Source of the DNA: UBA6522 sp965262365
GTDB lineage: Bacteria; Pseudomonadota; Gammaproteobacteria; Steroidobacterales; Rariloculaceae
Direction: 5' to 3'
Assembly: GCA_965262365.1 (NCBI GenBank)
Contig: OZ253541.1
Coordinates: 2,046,001-2,110,000, forward strand
DNA length: 64,000 bases
Position numbers and translations under genes: made by a program. Below, piece after piece: positions 1-8,641 of this stretch. Position 1 is the first letter of the stretch, and every line of letters begins with the position of its first letter. Below the pieces are notes generated by a model. The model ran no database searches and was not told where the DNA came from. It saw only the letters and a program-made list of their open reading frames with translations.

Positions 1-397
1 CTTCATACCTTAGATCATCTAGAAAATCTACATAGACGCAACCTCGGAGAAAGGTCGGCACTAAATCCTTCCCTGTATTGTCACGAATCACCGGGATCAC
101 CCAATTCGCGTCAAGATCGGCCATTATTTCTGCCGTCATTATCTTTTTCTCATAACCTACGCCACCCTCCTTTAAATTAGCCTTTCGCACGTAACTCTCT
201 GAGCAGATGCACAGCACGCGATTGGATTCAGATAATCCCCTCTCGATAAATGCCGCCACGTCTGTTCCAAGGTCGAGGTTCCACCGATCCAAAATCGTGT
301 TCACTCCGTTGTAGCGCAACCTTGTAGCCAACTGCAACACCCATGCCTTGTGATCTTCACTATCGTGCGAGTAAGAGATGAATACTGATGGAGCCAT
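1..397 (-). CDS. TIR/SEFIR-domain protein, cut by the left window edge
   Basis: The reverse strand from 397 reads an open frame to the window edge, starting MAPSVFISYSHDSEDHKAWV, the hallmark opening of a TIR/SEFIR domain. Further on are a nucleotide-pocket-like segment (ILDRWNLDLGTDVAAF) and a strand-helix segment (VLCICSESYVRKA), as in TIR_2 domains. An AAGGA Shine-Dalgarno lies about 7 bases before the ATG. TIR domains in bacteria often act as NAD-degrading effectors in anti-phage systems, or as signalling adaptors. The C-terminal part, which could carry a sensor domain, is outside the window, so the type of system cannot be told. Identification as a TIR domain is firm; a defence role is inferred from the neighbouring restriction and NTPase genes. 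Confidence 0.8.
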   Translation of the reverse strand, partial: MAPSVFISYSHDSEDHKAWVLQLATRLRYNGVNTILDRWNLDLGTDVAAFIERGLSESNRVLCICSESYVRKANLKEGGVGYEKKIMTAEIMADLDANWVIPVIRDNTGKDLVPTFLRGCVYVDFLDDLRYE

Positions 398-622
398 TCT
401 GCAATTCCTTCTCGTTCGGGTTGCATCTCAAGTGTGGCGCGGCTGCTCAACCGCCCGCTGATATCCGTGGGTGCATGCCCTGAGGTGGCAACCGCCACGA
501 GTCTGACGACCGCGGGACACATATCCCAAGCGGAGGTCTTCTCGGTTCCGTTTAGAGTTAGCTTGCCATAGTCCACCTGATCAATTAAAGATCACGATGG
601 CCGACGCCTTAGTCCGTCCGCC

Positions 623-1879
623 GAGGAATATCTCCGACGCTGCGATCCGCAGTGGAAGCCCCCCGGGCGCAAGACGGTCTCAAGGCCCGCCTCATCCCCG
701 CATTCGGCAAGAAACCGCTGGACCGCATCGGCCCCGACGATGTGGCCGCGTGGTTCGATGCGACGAGCAAGGACAAGCCCGGCGCGGCCAACCGCGCGTT
801 CGAAATCCTGCGCGCGATGATGTTTCGGGCCGAGGAATGGGGCATGCGCGAACGCGGCACAAACCCGTGTACCGGAATCGCGAAGAACCCAAGGAAGAAG
901 GTCGCCCGGTTTCTCGACACAGACGAATTGGCGCGCCTCGGGCGCGCGCTTGACGCCCACGAAAACCACTGGTCCGAGTCCGTCGCGGCGATCCGTCTCT
1001 TGGCGCTCACCGGCTGTCGCCGCAGCGAAGTGCTCAATCTACGTAGGCGCAATATCGCCAAGGAAGCGCTCAATCTTGAGGACTCAAGGACCGGCACCCG
1101 CGCCGTGCCGCTTGGCCAGACCGCCCGGGCTGTCATCGACGCGTTGTCCGGTCCGCGTGAACGGGATGCTTTTCTTGCTAGCAACAGCGTGAAATTGCAC
1201 TAAATTCGTCAGTTTGAAGTTATAGCTTTTTGTGAGGCGTTTTCGTGGCTGCAATCCGGAATCGTTATTGGCGTGTTGCAGCTAGCGCGCCTGGCTAGCA
1301 GTCTTGCGGCACGGCGCCTCCGATGAGTATCTCTGGCGGCGCACTTTGCGCGGGCCGGGCGAAACAAGCGCCCGCAGTTCAAGTACTTGCGTCGTCTTCG
1401 CTGAGTCATCAATGAGCCAACTGGGACCACCGATGTCGTCGCTGGCGGAACCGGGTCGGCGCGCTGATGTACAAGGGACCGAAGAAAACGAAGAAGCTTT
1501 TTGAGGAAGGCTTCCGAAGAAGACGCCGCCGAAGAAAACGACAATTTCAGACTGATGGAATTAGTGCACCTTCAGATTGTCGGTGACACTATTTCCCCGC
1601 TTCGCCCGCATCAAGGATCCGCACCGATTCGTCACCTGTTGGCACGTTGTCCGCAGGCACGCCGCACTCGGCAAGCTACGCCTGCACGACCTTCGGCATA
1701 CGGCTGCCAGCCAGGCCGTCATGTCCGGTGAGAACCTGCCGCTCGTCGGTAAACTGCTTGGGCACCGGCGGCATCGAACCACCGCCAACCACGCACACAT
1801 GGCCGACAAACATTTGATCGAGACGGCTGAAGAGATAGGCAGTATTATTGCGACTGCAATGAATCGTGGGCATGCGTGA
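623..1879 (+). pseudogene. Tyrosine integrase, broken by an insertion and an upstream frameshift
   Basis: Residues encoded from 652 to 1175 carry the core-binding region (LDRIGPDDVAAWFDA, RAFEILRAMMFRAEEWG) and the first catalytic arginine (LLALTGCRRSEVLNLR). The frame then ends at 1203. The catalytic end (LRLHDLRHTAASQAV, LVGKLLGHRRHRTTA) resumes at about 1591 in another frame. Joining base 1175 to base 1591 restores the frame exactly (DAFL then FPRF), so a ~415 bp insertion caused the break. Upstream, a further piece (EEYLRRCDPQWKP, from 623) lies in a different frame, so there is an older lesion as well. No tyrosine nucleophile in a usual context is evident. The gene belongs to the phage/island site-specific recombinase family and is no longer functional. 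It marks an old island boundary on this side. Confidence 0.85.
1176..1588. mobile_element. ~413 bp non-autonomous insertion with imperfect terminal inverted repeats
   Basis: The element interrupts the integrase gene. Its ends form imperfect inverted repeats: the left end holds TGCACTAAATTCGTCAGT (1195-1212), and the reverse complement of the right end holds TGCACTAATTCCATCAGT. Matching continues outward to a TG at 1176 and at the complement of 1588. A CT dinucleotide flanks both sides (1174-1175 and 1589-1590) and may be a short target duplication. No transposase fits inside; short open frames exist but resemble nothing I know. It looks like a MITE-like derivative of a larger IS whose family I cannot name from the ends alone. 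Confidence 0.65.
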
Positions 1880-2026
1880 AGGCTAATATTCGTCTTCATC
1901 TCAACTCGGAGTTGTCTACAACCGAGGTACCGTTATCCGAACTATAAACCGCCTGTCTGTGATAGCCCAGTAAACGTATACTAGTCCGAGGGTGCCAACC
2001 GTCCAACATCAGTAGGAGACCATTCT

Positions 2027-2752
2027 GTGCCGACAACATTCCTCCTCGTCAAGTTCTTCGATACTCCAGACCATGCAGATGCCTTTGAAAATGGGCTGGT
2101 CTACATGAACAGGCTTGGTTATTTCAAGACCATCGAAAATGAATACCAAGATTCAACCGGCCGCAAAGATAGGAATGAGGGCACTACAGGATGGCTCCAA
2201 CCAGGCCAAGGAATTTTGGACATAAACGGCGTGCGAATTCAGGACGCACAAATTCAAATACAGAAACATTGGCTTGATGACCTGCATGTCTTTTGTATGC
2301 ATGCAATGCATAGCGGAGATCTAGATCTGGACCGACTTGCCGCTACGAATGATGTCGAACGACTTCGACGGCAGTTAAGAGTTCCGCCTCAATGTGTTGC
2401 CCTTGGCAATAATGCGGTAGTCATAAAGGACGTGTCAGCATTTGTCCGCCGCGTAACGCGAGCGGCCTTGGCGAAGACGTTTCGGCTAAAGTGCGGTCTG
2501 GTAAAATATTATGATCCGGAGACTTTTCATGGCCTGTTCAACGATGAGGACTCTGTATTCTGGAAGCAGAACCATTACAAATTCCAGCGTGAATTTAGAG
2601 TTGCGATCAATACAGGTACAGGAGGCAACAATAGCGAAATTATGGATATCGGCGATATTGGCGACATAACTCTCCGACTCAAATCAACGGAGTTGAACGG
2701 TCCGAAGCTAATTGGAGGAGATTTACAGCTTTCAATCCGGTCCTCTGCTTGA
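2027..2752 (+). CDS. Hypothetical protein, distantly DUF2971-like
   Basis: This is a 241-residue protein with a GTG start, supported by AGGAG at 2014-2018. It has no signal peptide or membrane segment. The early motif LGYFKTIENEYQ followed by GRKDRNEGTTG, and the late motif FWKQNHYKFQREFRVAI, recall the layout of DUF2971-like proteins, which have an acidic/arginine early block and a final aromatic-E-x-R block. That resemblance is weak and the family is not certain. It stands alone between the broken integrase and the convergent restriction enzyme gene, and its base composition is less GC-rich than the element backbone, which suggests horizontal origin. Function unknown; location in a defence block is the only hint. 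Confidence 0.7.
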   Translation: MPTTFLLVKFFDTPDHADAFENGLVYMNRLGYFKTIENEYQDSTGRKDRNEGTTGWLQPGQGILDINGVRIQDAQIQIQKHWLDDLHVFCMHAMHSGDLDLDRLAATNDVERLRRQLRVPPQCVALGNNAVVIKDVSAFVRRVTRAALAKTFRLKCGLVKYYDPETFHGLFNDEDSVFWKQNHYKFQREFRVAINTGTGGNNSEIMDIGDIGDITLRLKSTELNGPKLIGGDLQLSIRSSA

Positions 2753-2842
2753 GGATGCCGTACGCGAAGTTGCTGTTTGCAGAATCGGCGTCCGGAAAGC
2801 CGCCGCCCACCGTCCCTCCGCAAGACCGCCTCACGGTGACCG

Positions 2843-5683
2843 CTACGCACACTTGATTGAATTGAGCCGCAGTAGCTCCTCCAACGCCCCGTCTTCGGAA
2901 ATTTCCGCATCCCATCCGTACGCCGCCGCAACGGCCGAATCTAGAGCCGCATGTGCATCGGCGAGCCATTGCGGGCGAGTATTGTAGAGATTGGTGAGAG
3001 TGCGGGATTTGAGTTCCTTTGCCGCCGCCTCGTCGCGGGCGACGGGGCGCTTCGGGTAACCGGGTGCCGGCTCATCCACCCACTTTACCCATTCAGGTGG
3101 ATTGAGCCAGCGATCACGACGCTCGACCAACCGCCGCGCAGCCTCGCCGATGGACGTGGCGCGCGGGTCATCGGTGTAGTCTGCGGCGGGGATATCCGGC
3201 GTGAGGCCGTCCGGGAAGGGGAAGGTCCCGAAAGTGGTGGTCGGCGTGTAGCGCGGCCGGTCTTCCAGGCTGGTTCCGAGCCGCAGCGACCACGCCTCGT
3301 GAAACCGGCTGTGCAGGATGCCGAAGATCGTTTCGTCGTCTCGGGCGATGACGACGAGCTGTCCGTCGGGGCAGACGCGGGAATCGATCCACACGAAGAG
3401 GCGGTGTTTAGCTACCCGTGGGGTAGCTATGTAGCGAGCCAGGGTCGGGAGCCGGGCGAACAGCGTCTGCCCGGAACGGTCATGCCGCCACCAGTTTTGC
3501 CTCAGGTCGTCGCGGTTGTTCTTGTCCCGCGCAGGCTTCACGAGTTCGCGGATATGGGCGAAGGGCGCTTCGTATAGCGCGGCCTCGACTTCGCTCATCC
3601 CATGCCCGAAATCGACTATCCACTTGCCCGCCGGGCGGCTTGTAACATCCCTTCCATTCATCCAAGGCCTGAGCACATCGGCGTTGGGCTGACCGTTGGG
3701 ATTAGCGGGAAGGCGTAGCCACTGCCGAGCTAGGTCGCCAGATATGTCGAAAGCGCCCTTCTTCATGCCACCAATAAAGGCTGCGCCGCGATTGTCGGGC
3801 AGTCTCACAGCAACGGTAAGGTCGGCCGTCGCTGCCGTCAAATCGGCGTTGATTCGACGAACATATTTGCCATTGAGGCACACAGGTAGCCCAACATCCT
3901 GCGCACCAAAACAGATCAGCGAAACCCGCACTGCTGCACCGTCGACGATCCAGGGTTCGTCCGCCCAAGCATCGTAGATCATCGACTCCCCAACAATTCG
4001 GTCGAGCACGACGCGGTTCTTTCCGCCTCGAATCGAATTTGTGGCAACCAAGCCAGCCCGTGAGACCCTACCAGAAGCCATCAACTTGCCTGCCTTTTGG
4101 AACCAATAGCACACAAGATCGGCGAACGCCGGGACGGCGCCCTTGTACAGGCCGCGAACGGCCTCAATATAGTCGTTGCCAAGCGTTTCACGTTGTGGTG
4201 AGTAGCCGAGAAAGGGCGGATTGCCGATAACGACATCGGCCTGCGGCCAGTCCGGCTCACTTCCGTCCGGCGCAAGGATCGCGTCTCGGCATTCGATGGT
4301 GTCGAGCGGGTCGAGGATCGGGTCGGTCGACGCGCCGAACCCGTTGCGTCGCATCCACTGGATTTCGCCGATCCACACCGACACGCGGGCGAGTTCCGCC
4401 GCGTATGCGTTGATCTCGATGCCCTTCACATTCGCGGGGCCGACCGCCGGGAACCCACGCTCAAGCCCGAGCGTCTCGGCTTCAAGCTGGACCCGGTGCT
4501 CGATGTCCTTTAGCGCGTGCAGCGCGAGATAGAGGAAGTTCCCCGAGCCGCAGGCCGGATCGAGTACAGTGAATCTCCGCAGCCGCTCCAGGAAGGTGCG
4601 CAGCGCACGATCCGCCTGCCGCCGCACCCGAGTCTGAGCCGCACGCGACCTCGCTGCGTCGGCGCGCTCCAACATGGCCACGATCTCGGTTTTCGCAGTC
4701 TGCCATTCCGCGAGCAGCGGACCCACGATCACCGGTTCGACGATCCGCAGGATCTTCTCGCGGTCGGTGTAGTGCGCCCCGAGCTGCGCCCGTTTGTCCG
4801 GATCGAGCCCGCGCTCGAACAGCGTGCCGAGGATCGACGGATCGATTTCCGACCAGTCGAGCGTAGCCGCCCGCAACGCCGTTTCGATCCCCTCCCGATC
4901 GAGCGGCAACGCCGTGTTGTCGTCGAACAGCCCGCCGTTGAACCAGTCCACCGCCTGAAAGTCGATGTCGCCACCGGTTGCCATCGCTCCGAACAGCCGC
5001 GAGGCGTAGTCCGCGAACTTTTCAGGATTGCGCCGAGCATGAGTCAGCATGCGGGTGAACATGTCATCGGGCAGCAACCCCACATCCTCTGCGAACATGC
5101 AGAACACCAGCCTATTGACGAAGTGTGCCACCGTGTGCGGCTCATGGCCCCGGTCGCGCAAACCTCGGGCAAGTTCAGCGAACGTCGCCGCCGCGCGCTC
5201 CGTGACCGTCTGCCGGGTCACTCCCGGCCTCAACCGCTCCGGGTCCGACATCGCCCACTTGAGCTTGTCACGGGTCGCGCCGTCGCCGAGATCGTCGAGC
5301 ACGAACTCGTGAACTTCGCTAACGCAGTTCGTCCAGTTCGTGCGGATGCGGAAGCGCGCCATGTCCGACACGATTAGCAGCGGCGGGTTCTCCAGCGCAA
5401 GCGCGTACTGACGCAATTGATTGAACGCCGCGTCCAGATCGGCCCGCCGCCCCTTGTACTCCCACGCGAAACAGCCGCGCTTCCAAACGTCGGCCCAGCC
5501 ATCGCCGCCCGTGTCCTTCCGAGCGCCGCGCTCGAAGCAGTACCACTCGCCCGCCGGGTCCGCTTCCGCGGGCGTCGCCTCGCCGAGCAGGCGGCAGAGG
5601 TCGATGAAGTGTTCCTGCGACGCCGAACGTTCCTTTAGCTCAGACCTTCGCCACTTGGCGATGAAAGCGCCTGGCGTTAACAC
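2843..5683 (-). CDS. MmeI-like type IIL/IIG restriction-modification enzyme
   Basis: This single chain of about 946 residues is near MmeI in length (919 aa). A GTG at 5683 gives the family-like start VLTPGAFIAKWRRSEL; an ATG at 5773 would add 30 unconserved residues. In order: an N-terminal PD-(D/E)XK nuclease motif, seen as aspartate, nine residues, then EYK (in VWKRGCFAWEYKG, about residues 65-77); a helical spacer (AHFVNRLVFCMFAEDVGLLP); the amino-methyltransferase with motif I DPACGSGNFL (about 375) and motif IV NPPF (about 488); then a target-recognition region. In the family the enzyme methylates one adenine strand of its site and cleaves at a distance. Nuclease and methylase motifs both look intact, so it could be a complete self-contained R-M system. 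The recognition site cannot be read from sequence. A DISARM-type methylase without cleavage is the alternative, but no drm genes are nearby. Confidence 0.88.
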   Translation of the reverse strand: MLTPGAFIAKWRRSELKERSASQEHFIDLCRLLGEATPAEADPAGEWYCFERGARKDTGGDGWADVWKRGCFAWEYKGRRADLDAAFNQLRQYALALENPPLLIVSDMARFRIRTNWTNCVSEVHEFVLDDLGDGATRDKLKWAMSDPERLRPGVTRQTVTERAAATFAELARGLRDRGHEPHTVAHFVNRLVFCMFAEDVGLLPDDMFTRMLTHARRNPEKFADYASRLFGAMATGGDIDFQAVDWFNGGLFDDNTALPLDREGIETALRAATLDWSEIDPSILGTLFERGLDPDKRAQLGAHYTDREKILRIVEPVIVGPLLAEWQTAKTEIVAMLERADAARSRAAQTRVRRQADRALRTFLERLRRFTVLDPACGSGNFLYLALHALKDIEHRVQLEAETLGLERGFPAVGPANVKGIEINAYAAELARVSVWIGEIQWMRRNGFGASTDPILDPLDTIECRDAILAPDGSEPDWPQADVVIGNPPFLGYSPQRETLGNDYIEAVRGLYKGAVPAFADLVCYWFQKAGKLMASGRVSRAGLVATNSIRGGKNRVVLDRIVGESMIYDAWADEPWIVDGAAVRVSLICFGAQDVGLPVCLNGKYVRRINADLTAATADLTVAVRLPDNRGAAFIGGMKKGAFDISGDLARQWLRLPANPNGQPNADVLRPWMNGRDVTSRPAGKWIVDFGHGMSEVEAALYEAPFAHIRELVKPARDKNNRDDLRQNWWRHDRSGQTLFARLPTLARYIATPRVAKHRLFVWIDSRVCPDGQLVVIARDDETIFGILHSRFHEAWSLRLGTSLEDRPRYTPTTTFGTFPFPDGLTPDIPAADYTDDPRATSIGEAARRLVERRDRWLNPPEWVKWVDEPAPGYPKRPVARDEAAAKELKSRTLTNLYNTRPQWLADAHAALDSAVAAAYGWDAEISEDGALEELLRLNSIKCA

Positions 5684-5773
5684 ACCCACCGCCAAGATCG
5701 GAGCACTTCCCGACGACACAGGTAGGCTGCGGGTACGGATTGCAATGCGTTGCGCCCCGCTGCGAAGCTCCAA

Positions 5774-6047
5774 ATTTCAATTGCCACACAGCAGCTTGGT
5801 GCGCGGCGCAGGCTCGACTTTCGACGGCGAACAATCATAACTGGCGCGGGAATCCTAGCATGGTGGGGGCAATGCCTACGCTTTCTCCGAGTCTTCGCAG
5901 CCGAGGCGCATCGGACGCCCAGCCGCCCCGGTGCCCACCGCACTCACTTGTCCCACGAAGAGAGCGAGCTTGACTAAGGTCGGGACGGCATCAGCGTCCG
6001 GGGAGCAACCCGACCGGCTGTCCTTTAACTGTAGCGAAGGAGGACCA
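5774..6047. other. Intergenic region upstream of the restriction enzyme
   Basis: Together with 6252-6399 this separates the divergent restriction enzyme gene from the PLD operon. Overlapping frames on both strands look non-coding. Promoters for both directions presumably lie here, but I cannot point to convincing -35/-10 boxes. Confidence 0.4.
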
Positions 6048-6251
6048 ATGAGCAGGTTCACCGACAGTTCCGCCGAGGCGTCGACCGCCGCACTCTATGC
6101 TCGTTGCGGTGCTTGGCCGGCTGAGCCGGCACGCAGGCTGTGCGGGCTCAGCGCCAAAAAGAAACGTCACGCTGACCGAGCGCGTTCAACCCACCGCTGG
6201 GCTACGGGCGTTCTGCGGCGGTGCGCCGTGCCACCCGCACGCACGTCGTGA
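6048..6251 (+). CDS. Possible small protein, unknown
   Basis: An open frame of 67 codons starts MSRFTDSSAEASTAALYA and is preceded by a strong AAGGAGG Shine-Dalgarno five bases before the ATG. The second half is arginine-rich (SAKKKRHADRARSTHR) and looks compositionally like non-coding GC-rich sequence, so the protein may be a remnant. I recognise no domain. It precedes the three-gene operon by 150 bases in the same orientation and could be its leader gene, but nothing proves this. Confidence 0.3.
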   Translation: MSRFTDSSAEASTAALYARCGAWPAEPARRLCGLSAKKKRHADRARSTHRWATGVLRRCAVPPARTS

Positions 6252-6399
6252 TTTTCCTGCTGCTGAAGCGCTGGCCAGTTCCACCTGACTGTGGGTCAGC
6301 GAAGCCACATCGGGCTCCAGTCCACTCCCTTGTACATTAAAATCCTCACATCCTGCATGATTAAAGCCGTATTATGTGACCACCAACCGGAGCAGGACC

Positions 6400-7914
6400 A
6401 TGGATTTCGATGGATATACTCAGGCTGTAATCCATCTTGCTTGGTTTCGCGATGATAACGTCCGGCATCTACTATTCGGTATGGTGGAGTTGCGACCGAG
6501 CGAGTTTCCAGACACTGTCGGATGCCCAACAAAGAGGGCTCGCGCAAAGAACAAGACCCGCAAGTATCTACAATATCAACGATTTGTCCTGCCCGTAGGA
6601 GACGCCATCGACTGGTATCGGAACGCTGTCGATGGTTGCATTGTACTTCCTCACGACTCGAAGCATCGGGAGTTCGGCAATGGCCCGAACCTGAAGGGTG
6701 GCCCGTTCTTGTCAGAACCTCCTTGGCCTCATTTCGAAACGTCGAACGTGCTACATTTCGTGCCTGACTGGATGCATGGTTCGCGCGCTCATTTCCTGTT
6801 TCCCGAGAAAGTCATTTCCCGACCGGTCAGAGAGACAATCGGTGCCAACAGAAACCAGGCTACGTTAGGCGAGTGGCTTAATTTCGATATCGTCGACACC
6901 TATCCGGATTACCAAGGGGCAATATGTATGGTTGCTCCGAATCCGTTGTTCCGATCTATCGAGAAGAGTCACGTTGAACCCTCAACTGCGAGCTCTGCCG
7001 AAACCGTGGTCTACAAGATCGTAAAACGCCATGGACAAAGCCTTAAGGAATTGAGATTGGAAGTCCATAGTGAACGCTTGCGTGGACGTATGGCTCCTCT
7101 CGTCCACGAGTTCAATAGCGACGCGATTGTATCATTTGACTTGCCTGCCGAACTACTCCGAGAGGGGCAATTCATCTCCCATACCAAGTACGGTTTGCTC
7201 AGTTGGCACGAACCTCTTCCCCTGTTGAAGCACATTCGACTAAATGTCGAAATGCGACGACGCACGAAGAGGATTCAAGTTCCGGACGCAGGACACACTC
7301 GGCCTGAATACGAGTACGAAGTGCATGAAGTTGAAGATGCGAATGGAATCCATGTCGGAGATCAGCTAGACGACACTGATGTTGTCTCTCGCCTTATTCA
7401 CGCGGAACACCGACGCTCTCGCCAACACGCCGCCAAGAACTACGACCAACAGTGGTTTCATGGTGCACCAAGCGATGCAGCGGAATTTGTGCGAAAAAAA
7501 ATCGGCGCCGCGCAGCATACAGTATTCATCGTCGACCCGTATTTTGCTGGCCGAGAACTCTTGGCGTTTGGTCACGCGATTCGCCGACCGAAAGTGCAAT
7601 TGCGGGTTCTGACTTCTCGCTTGGCATTCACGCAGGCAAGCTCTCCCAGGGAACACTCTGATTCCGCATCCGAACTCATGTCGATTTTGAAGGACACTTT
7701 CGCGGACTATTTTACACCACCGGAGATTCGCGTCTTGCAGGGAAAAGTGCCCGCCGTGCACGACCGTTTTCTGATCGTAGACAAAACTGTTTGGATTTCC
7801 GGAAACTCCCTGAATACGATTGGGGAACGCGCCGGTATCATCGTACGATTACCGGACCCGGAACCGGTCATCAAACGCCTTGAAGCACTCTGGCGCTTGG
7901 CACCTGCGCTCTAA
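6400..7914 (+). CDS. PLD-like protein with a large N-terminal domain (operon gene 1)
   Basis: This protein has 504 residues. The ATG at 6400 is chosen because GGAG lies at 6389-6392; an in-frame GTG at 6376 is possible. The first ~340 residues are a soluble domain I do not recognise, with conserved-looking aromatic blocks (GGPFLSEPPWPHFETSN, LGEWLNFDIVDTYPDYQG). The last ~140 residues resemble phospholipase D-type nuclease folds: VFIVDPYFAGREL, then VHDRFLIVD, in which H454, R456 and D461 match the HxKx4D motif with K replaced by R, followed by SGNSLN. Only one such motif is present, so activity would need dimerisation, or the domain may bind rather than cut. It is followed by two co-directional genes (85-base gap, then an 8-base overlap), forming an operon. 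A role in phage or plasmid defence is inferred from context only. Confidence 0.8.
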   Translation: MDFDGYTQAVIHLAWFRDDNVRHLLFGMVELRPSEFPDTVGCPTKRARAKNKTRKYLQYQRFVLPVGDAIDWYRNAVDGCIVLPHDSKHREFGNGPNLKGGPFLSEPPWPHFETSNVLHFVPDWMHGSRAHFLFPEKVISRPVRETIGANRNQATLGEWLNFDIVDTYPDYQGAICMVAPNPLFRSIEKSHVEPSTASSAETVVYKIVKRHGQSLKELRLEVHSERLRGRMAPLVHEFNSDAIVSFDLPAELLREGQFISHTKYGLLSWHEPLPLLKHIRLNVEMRRRTKRIQVPDAGHTRPEYEYEVHEVEDANGIHVGDQLDDTDVVSRLIHAEHRRSRQHAAKNYDQQWFHGAPSDAAEFVRKKIGAAQHTVFIVDPYFAGRELLAFGHAIRRPKVQLRVLTSRLAFTQASSPREHSDSASELMSILKDTFADYFTPPEIRVLQGKVPAVHDRFLIVDKTVWISGNSLNTIGERAGIIVRLPDPEPVIKRLEALWRLAPAL

Positions 7915-7999
7915 AAATGCGTATTCGACCGAACATCGGTGTGATCGCGCAACAGCGCAATGTATCACTTGTCAGCCTGCCCATCCGTACAATTTGCAA

Positions 8000-8641
8000 A
8001 TGAGTGCGCTTCTTCGTCCCGCAGTGGTTGTTCGTGATGACATTCCTGCTCGACGCCTTCCCGAACCGTCGCTTGAGCCACAATTGCTCTGGCCCTCGAT
8101 CAAATTCGAGCGACAAATCGAAAATCGCGACATGCCCAACTTTCCGCCCAAGGATTGCATATTTGCAAGAGCTCAGGCTCTGCAAGATGGTACCGTGCTA
8201 AAGCTGGTTGCATTCGAACTTGCGGTGATAGAGGCTGAAATTCATGTTCTTTTGCTTGATCCACATTTTGACGAACTTGGCGTCAGTGTTTTACAACCCG
8301 CACTCTCCACGAGTCAGGCCCGCGATGTTCGCCTGCTGACTAGCGGAGCCGGATTTGAGAGCGCGGAGAGAGAGCGCTTGAGAAAAGACCTCACACGACA
8401 CCTCAACATGCACCGGAAATACGCAAATCAAGTGGAAGTTCGATGGTGTGCGTCCTTGGACAAACACCGGTTTCCCTTTCTGCATGATCGGTTTGCAATC
8501 ATCGACGGAACCCTCTGGCATTTTGGTTCAACCGTCGGCGGAGGGCACCCGAGTTTGACTGCGGCGAGCGGACCGTGGGCCGCGTCCGAAACTCGCGCAC
8601 AAGAATTTTTCGAAGAGTGCTGGAGATCTTGCAATGCGTGA
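8000..8641 (+). CDS. Second PLD-like protein with an HxRx4D motif (operon gene 2)
   Basis: This protein has 213 residues from ATG 8000. A 28-codon upstream frame (7917-8003) ends in an ATGA overlap with this start, which suggests translational coupling. An in-frame extension upstream to 7820 overlaps gene 1 and looks non-coding. The fold signature matches the end of gene 1: HVLLLDPHFDELG, then LHDRFAIID with H, R and D in HxRx4D spacing (H162), then HFGSTVGGG. So the operon encodes two proteins sharing one degenerate PLD-type catalytic motif, which might pair to build one active site, as PLD enzymes use two HKD motifs. Its stop overlaps the start of gene 3 by 8 bases. Recognition of the PLD-like motif is moderate; function is unknown. 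Confidence 0.75.
   Translation: MSALLRPAVVVRDDIPARRLPEPSLEPQLLWPSIKFERQIENRDMPNFPPKDCIFARAQALQDGTVLKLVAFELAVIEAEIHVLLLDPHFDELGVSVLQPALSTSQARDVRLLTSGAGFESAERERLRKDLTRHLNMHRKYANQVEVRWCASLDKHRFPFLHDRFAIIDGTLWHFGSTVGGGHPSLTAASGPWAASETRAQEFFEECWRSCNA

Noticed and set aside
301..576. 91-codon minus-strand frame overlapping the TIR start
   Set aside because: It shares nearly 100 bases with the TIR gene in another frame and has no motif; the TIR reading is certain.
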